From: Ophiothrix spiculata
Taxonomy: Eukaryota; Echinodermata; Ophiuroidea; Amphilepidida; Ophiotrichidae
Length of the DNA stretch: 21,290 nucleotides
Assembly: GCA_000969725.1 (NCBI GenBank)
Contig: JXSR01S073237.1
Reading direction: 5' to 3' (one strand)
Shown here: positions 19,109 to 21,290 of the stretch, piece by piece
Layout: each line of letters opens with the position of its first letter
Position numbering within the stretch: position 1 is the first letter of the stretch
Made by a program: the position numbers and the translations under genes
Notes under the pieces: model-generated
Told to the model about the DNA's origin: nothing
Databases searched by the model: none
The model's input: only the letters and a program-made list of their open reading frames with translations

Positions 19109-20905
19109 ATATCAACATTTTTGGATAAGTTCTCTTTAGTCTCATGTAATTCAGGCCCAGCCACTCACGAAATCCTGGGTACGCTACTGTAGGCTGATGA
19201 GGTGTATCGACCTCTTTTTAAATCGGATTTGCTTTAATCCGTGAGTTTCCTCTTATAACTCAGTTGTTTTTCCTCTAAAACGGCCCCAACAATACATGAG
19301 TTTTTAAAAAAGTACCCATCTATATAGAAACGTGTATCTATGAGTCGTCATATCTCTTTCATTATAAAAGTTTAAAGTTGGAAAACATGGTCTTGATTAC
19401 GAACATTTTTCCTAAAAACTACCAGCATGTTATTTAATCTCAAGGTTGTTTGCCAACAAGATGGAAACTCAATGTTATCCATGTTCGCTTTTCGCTCTAT
19501 CAATATCTCAGTATTATACGCGCACTGAGTTCGACGTGCCAAGTTGAATAACAATTACTTAGCTAATATTACCCTTTAATCATTTCTGGTAATTACATTA
19601 CACGTAAAGCATCGAAGGATTCCACCTTGCTTGATAATGTATACTTCATATTATAGTCAGCAACATATCATCGTTAATACATATAATCCCCAGGGATGCC
19701 TCGCGGTTCATTCCACTGTAATATAAGCTTCAATTTTTATTTTGTTTAACTAATGAATATTTGCTAGTTGGACATGCTGATGTATTTTGTTACGTCTCAA
19801 TGTAATACGGTATGCAAATATCACATCGAGTTGTGAAATGAACAAGGACATCACTCAGAATTCTTGTCCTATGATGCAATCATTGTCGCCATTGAAATAT
19901 TTAAATTTCGTTTATTACAAAAACATCATCAGCGGTGTTGTTGCCTAAAAGCTGGCTCACTCTGTAACGAAGTAGTCAGACGGCCTGTACCGCGACCTTG
20001 ACGAAAAAATGAAAGCTAACGACAAGTCACGACAACAATAACGTGACTTTGTGAACGACTGCCAACGAAATGTTTACACTTCTCTTTCTTTCTCATTTAC
20101 CCTTATTTTACCCTTTCATTTCCTGGTAGGTTGGTATGGTAAAAGGTTGACAAGCTTCAGATGGGGCAGTCTACCCCACCTGCCCCAATCTAAAAGCCAT
20201 TGTCCAGTTTTATGTCAACGACCACTGACGAAGGGCGACGAATGTTGAAATTCAATATGTTGTGAATTAAATTTATATTCGTCACCTTACGTTTGTTACC
20301 GTCATAGTGTGAGCCATCCTTTAATTCGAATGATCTATCGTCTCAAGACTGTTTCCAACTATTCCAACTAAAACCGGGTTAAATCTTTGAAAAAAACATT
20401 GATTAATACTGAGTATACTCAGCTTCTTTTTACGTAATGCTTAAGTTTAGAATTCAGATCAAGGTGTCAAGGTGTAAGTTTGATACCCCTTGGGTACTCC
20501 TGAAGAAAATCATGAAAGTGAATGCGAATTTCCACTTACAAGACATTAGCCCTTTACTAAACCATGAACGTTAAATATACTTGTCCCTTGGGATGAATAT
20601 ATTTTAAAGTTCATTTTTTTCACTTAAATACTAATACTGTGAAAAATACTTTTTTGAATTATTGACAAGTTTTGTCACTTTTTTGGTTGTATATTATACA
20701 GGCTGCATTCATTTGATAAAATATATTGGTCTAAGTCTCTTGTTTGCATGTTGAAAATATTATAACATCGAATGCCAGCATTTACTCTAATTTCAAATCT
20801 TCCCTCAAACAAAGTGTGGATAGGGCATCGAAGTGTGCTTGTGTCTTGTTGACGCCAAGCAAATTTATATATCGTAGTATGCCCCGCAATAAAGCCCTCT
20901 TCCCT
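19109..20905 (+). repeat. Large repeat unit, copy C
   Basis: Collinear with copy B from about 13862 to 15845. It shares the GCCCAGCCACTCACGAAATC, CATCTATATAGAAACGTGTA, TCAACATATCATCGTT-type, TGATTAATACTGAGTATACT and AGAATTCAGATCAAGGTGTC regions. Homology ends at CCCTCTTCCCTTC (about 20905), where LINE 3' sequence begins. Relative to B it lacks about 190 bp inside the internal inverted-repeat element and has about 60 extra bases at roughly 20180-20240. Confidence 0.92.
19947..20320. mobile_element. Probable inverted-repeat DNA transposon inside copy C
   Basis: Shorter version of the element at 14695-15254. The left end is AGCTGGCTCACTCTGTAACG (19951) and the right end, reversed, GGATGGCTCACACTATGACG (to about 20318). 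It has lost, or never had, the 190-bp ACG-rich interior seen in copy B, which joins at GTAACGAA and TAGTCAGACG. Non-coding. Confidence 0.55.
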
Positions 20906-20929
20906 TCAGATTCTTTCAGATTCTTTTAG
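20744..20929 (+). other. Frame kept open across repeat copies (copy C), broken by LINE
   Basis: This is the counterpart of the frame at 15682-15879, sharing FKSSLKQSVDRASK-like and CACVLLTPSK segments and RNKALFPS. After FPS the reading runs into LINE 3' tail sequence (DSFRFF), so its native end is gone. It opens on TTG, with a stop a few codons upstream. No domain recognised; doubtful as a gene. Confidence 0.25.
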
Positions 20930-21290
20930 ATTCTTTTATTTCCATAAAATAAACATACAAAAGAACAGCATCAAAATAACATAAAAAACAAAACAAACTT
21001 ATGGAGGAAAGGACCAGAAGGCCAATGAGGCCTGTTAAATGTCCATCCCTATATAGAATACAACAAAAAGTTACAATCATTGGTTTAAGATAAAAACAAG
21101 AACAAAAAAACTAACAGTGCAACTACCAAACAAGACAACAACAAAAAAACCAGGGATATGCTCAAAATACTTACTTATAGTTAATAATAATATTTTGCTT
21201 AAGTTGATTTCGAAACTGTTTCACATTATTGCATTTCTTTGTTTCACATGATAATGAATTCCAAAGGAGAGGACCACTTGTACGAATAGC
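20906..21290 (-). mobile_element. 3' end of a minus-strand LINE inserted in copy C
   Basis: Read on the minus strand this is ORF2 C-terminus, then a 3' UTR of about 260 bp, then a short tandem tail. The tail on the plus strand is CAGATTCTTT, CAGATTCTTTT, AGATTCTTTT (about 20908-20940), i.e. AAAGAATCTG-type repeats. Short tandem tails of this kind are typical of CR1/L2-group LINEs. The element begins exactly where homology of copy C to copy B ends, so it inserted into the repeat unit. The rest of the element lies beyond the window. Confidence 0.82.
21171..21290 (-). CDS. LINE ORF2 C-terminus (partial), reverse transcriptase polyprotein
   Basis: The last 39 codons plus a TAA stop (21171-21173) are open to the window edge on the minus strand. 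The segment IRTSGPLLWNSLSCETKK is the conserved C-terminal GPxxWNSLP-type block of CR1/jockey-like LINE polyproteins, followed by VKQFRNQLKQ as in FKxxLK endings of the family. No stop or frameshift in the visible part suggests this copy is younger than the other LINE relics here. Only the C-terminus is visible; catalytic domains would be outside the window. Confidence 0.78.
   Translation of the reverse strand, partial: AIRTSGPLLWNSLSCETKKCNNVKQFRNQLKQNIIINYK

Noticed and set aside
13862-20905. Copies B and C as LTRs of one retrotransposon
   Set aside because: They are about 5 kb apart in the same orientation, but no gag, protease, integrase or LTR reverse transcriptase lies between them, and a third diverged copy lies 14 kb away.
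1-21290. CRISPR array, operon or bacterial system
   Set aside because: No regularly spaced short repeats, no polycistronic genes, and LINE relics throughout show an animal genome.

Overview
The window is non-coding, repeat-dense eukaryotic DNA: AT-rich, with long stretches lacking any convincing reading frame, several decayed non-LTR retrotransposons (LINEs), inverted-repeat elements and large direct duplications. The LINE types (a CR1/jockey-like group plus an RTE group) and the overall texture suggest a marine invertebrate animal, either a lophotrochozoan or an invertebrate deuterostome. The sequence alone does not settle which. I found no host protein-coding gene, rRNA, intact tRNA, CRISPR array or bacterial feature. 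A 50-base run of N at 10613-10662 is an assembly gap.

Layout, left to right. A diverged copy (A) of a large repeat unit occupies about 35-350 and 2535-3257. Its middle is replaced by a LINE reverse-transcriptase relic (905-1771) and an inverted-repeat element of about 500 bp (1796-2294). A second LINE relic with clear reverse-transcriptase motifs lies at 3263-4779, and an RTE-type LINE C-terminus at 5953-6660, both on the plus strand. A 176-bp inverted-repeat element (6962-7137) precedes a pair of direct repeats (7181-7790 and 8217-8780). A near-identical duplication (9558-10612 and 10663-11748) flanks the N gap and runs into a spacerless palindrome of about 1 kb (11594-12594). From 12640 to 13455 there is a group of small hairpins.

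Copy B of the large repeat unit spans about 13862-16100 and copy C about 19109-20905, both in the same orientation as A. Each contains a probable short inverted-repeat transposon. Between them lie a tRNA-like relic (16776-16860, minus) and another direct-repeat pair (17311-17632 and 17881-18212). Copy C is cut off at about 20906 by the 3' end of a minus-strand LINE, whose last 39 codons (21171-21290) are readable and continue past the window edge.

Nothing here works together as a pathway. The structure is explained by nested transposition, local duplication and decay. The items most worth a second look are the 1-kb palindrome, the three-copy repeat unit with a reading frame preserved in all copies, and the likelihood that the duplication around the gap is two haplotypes placed in series.
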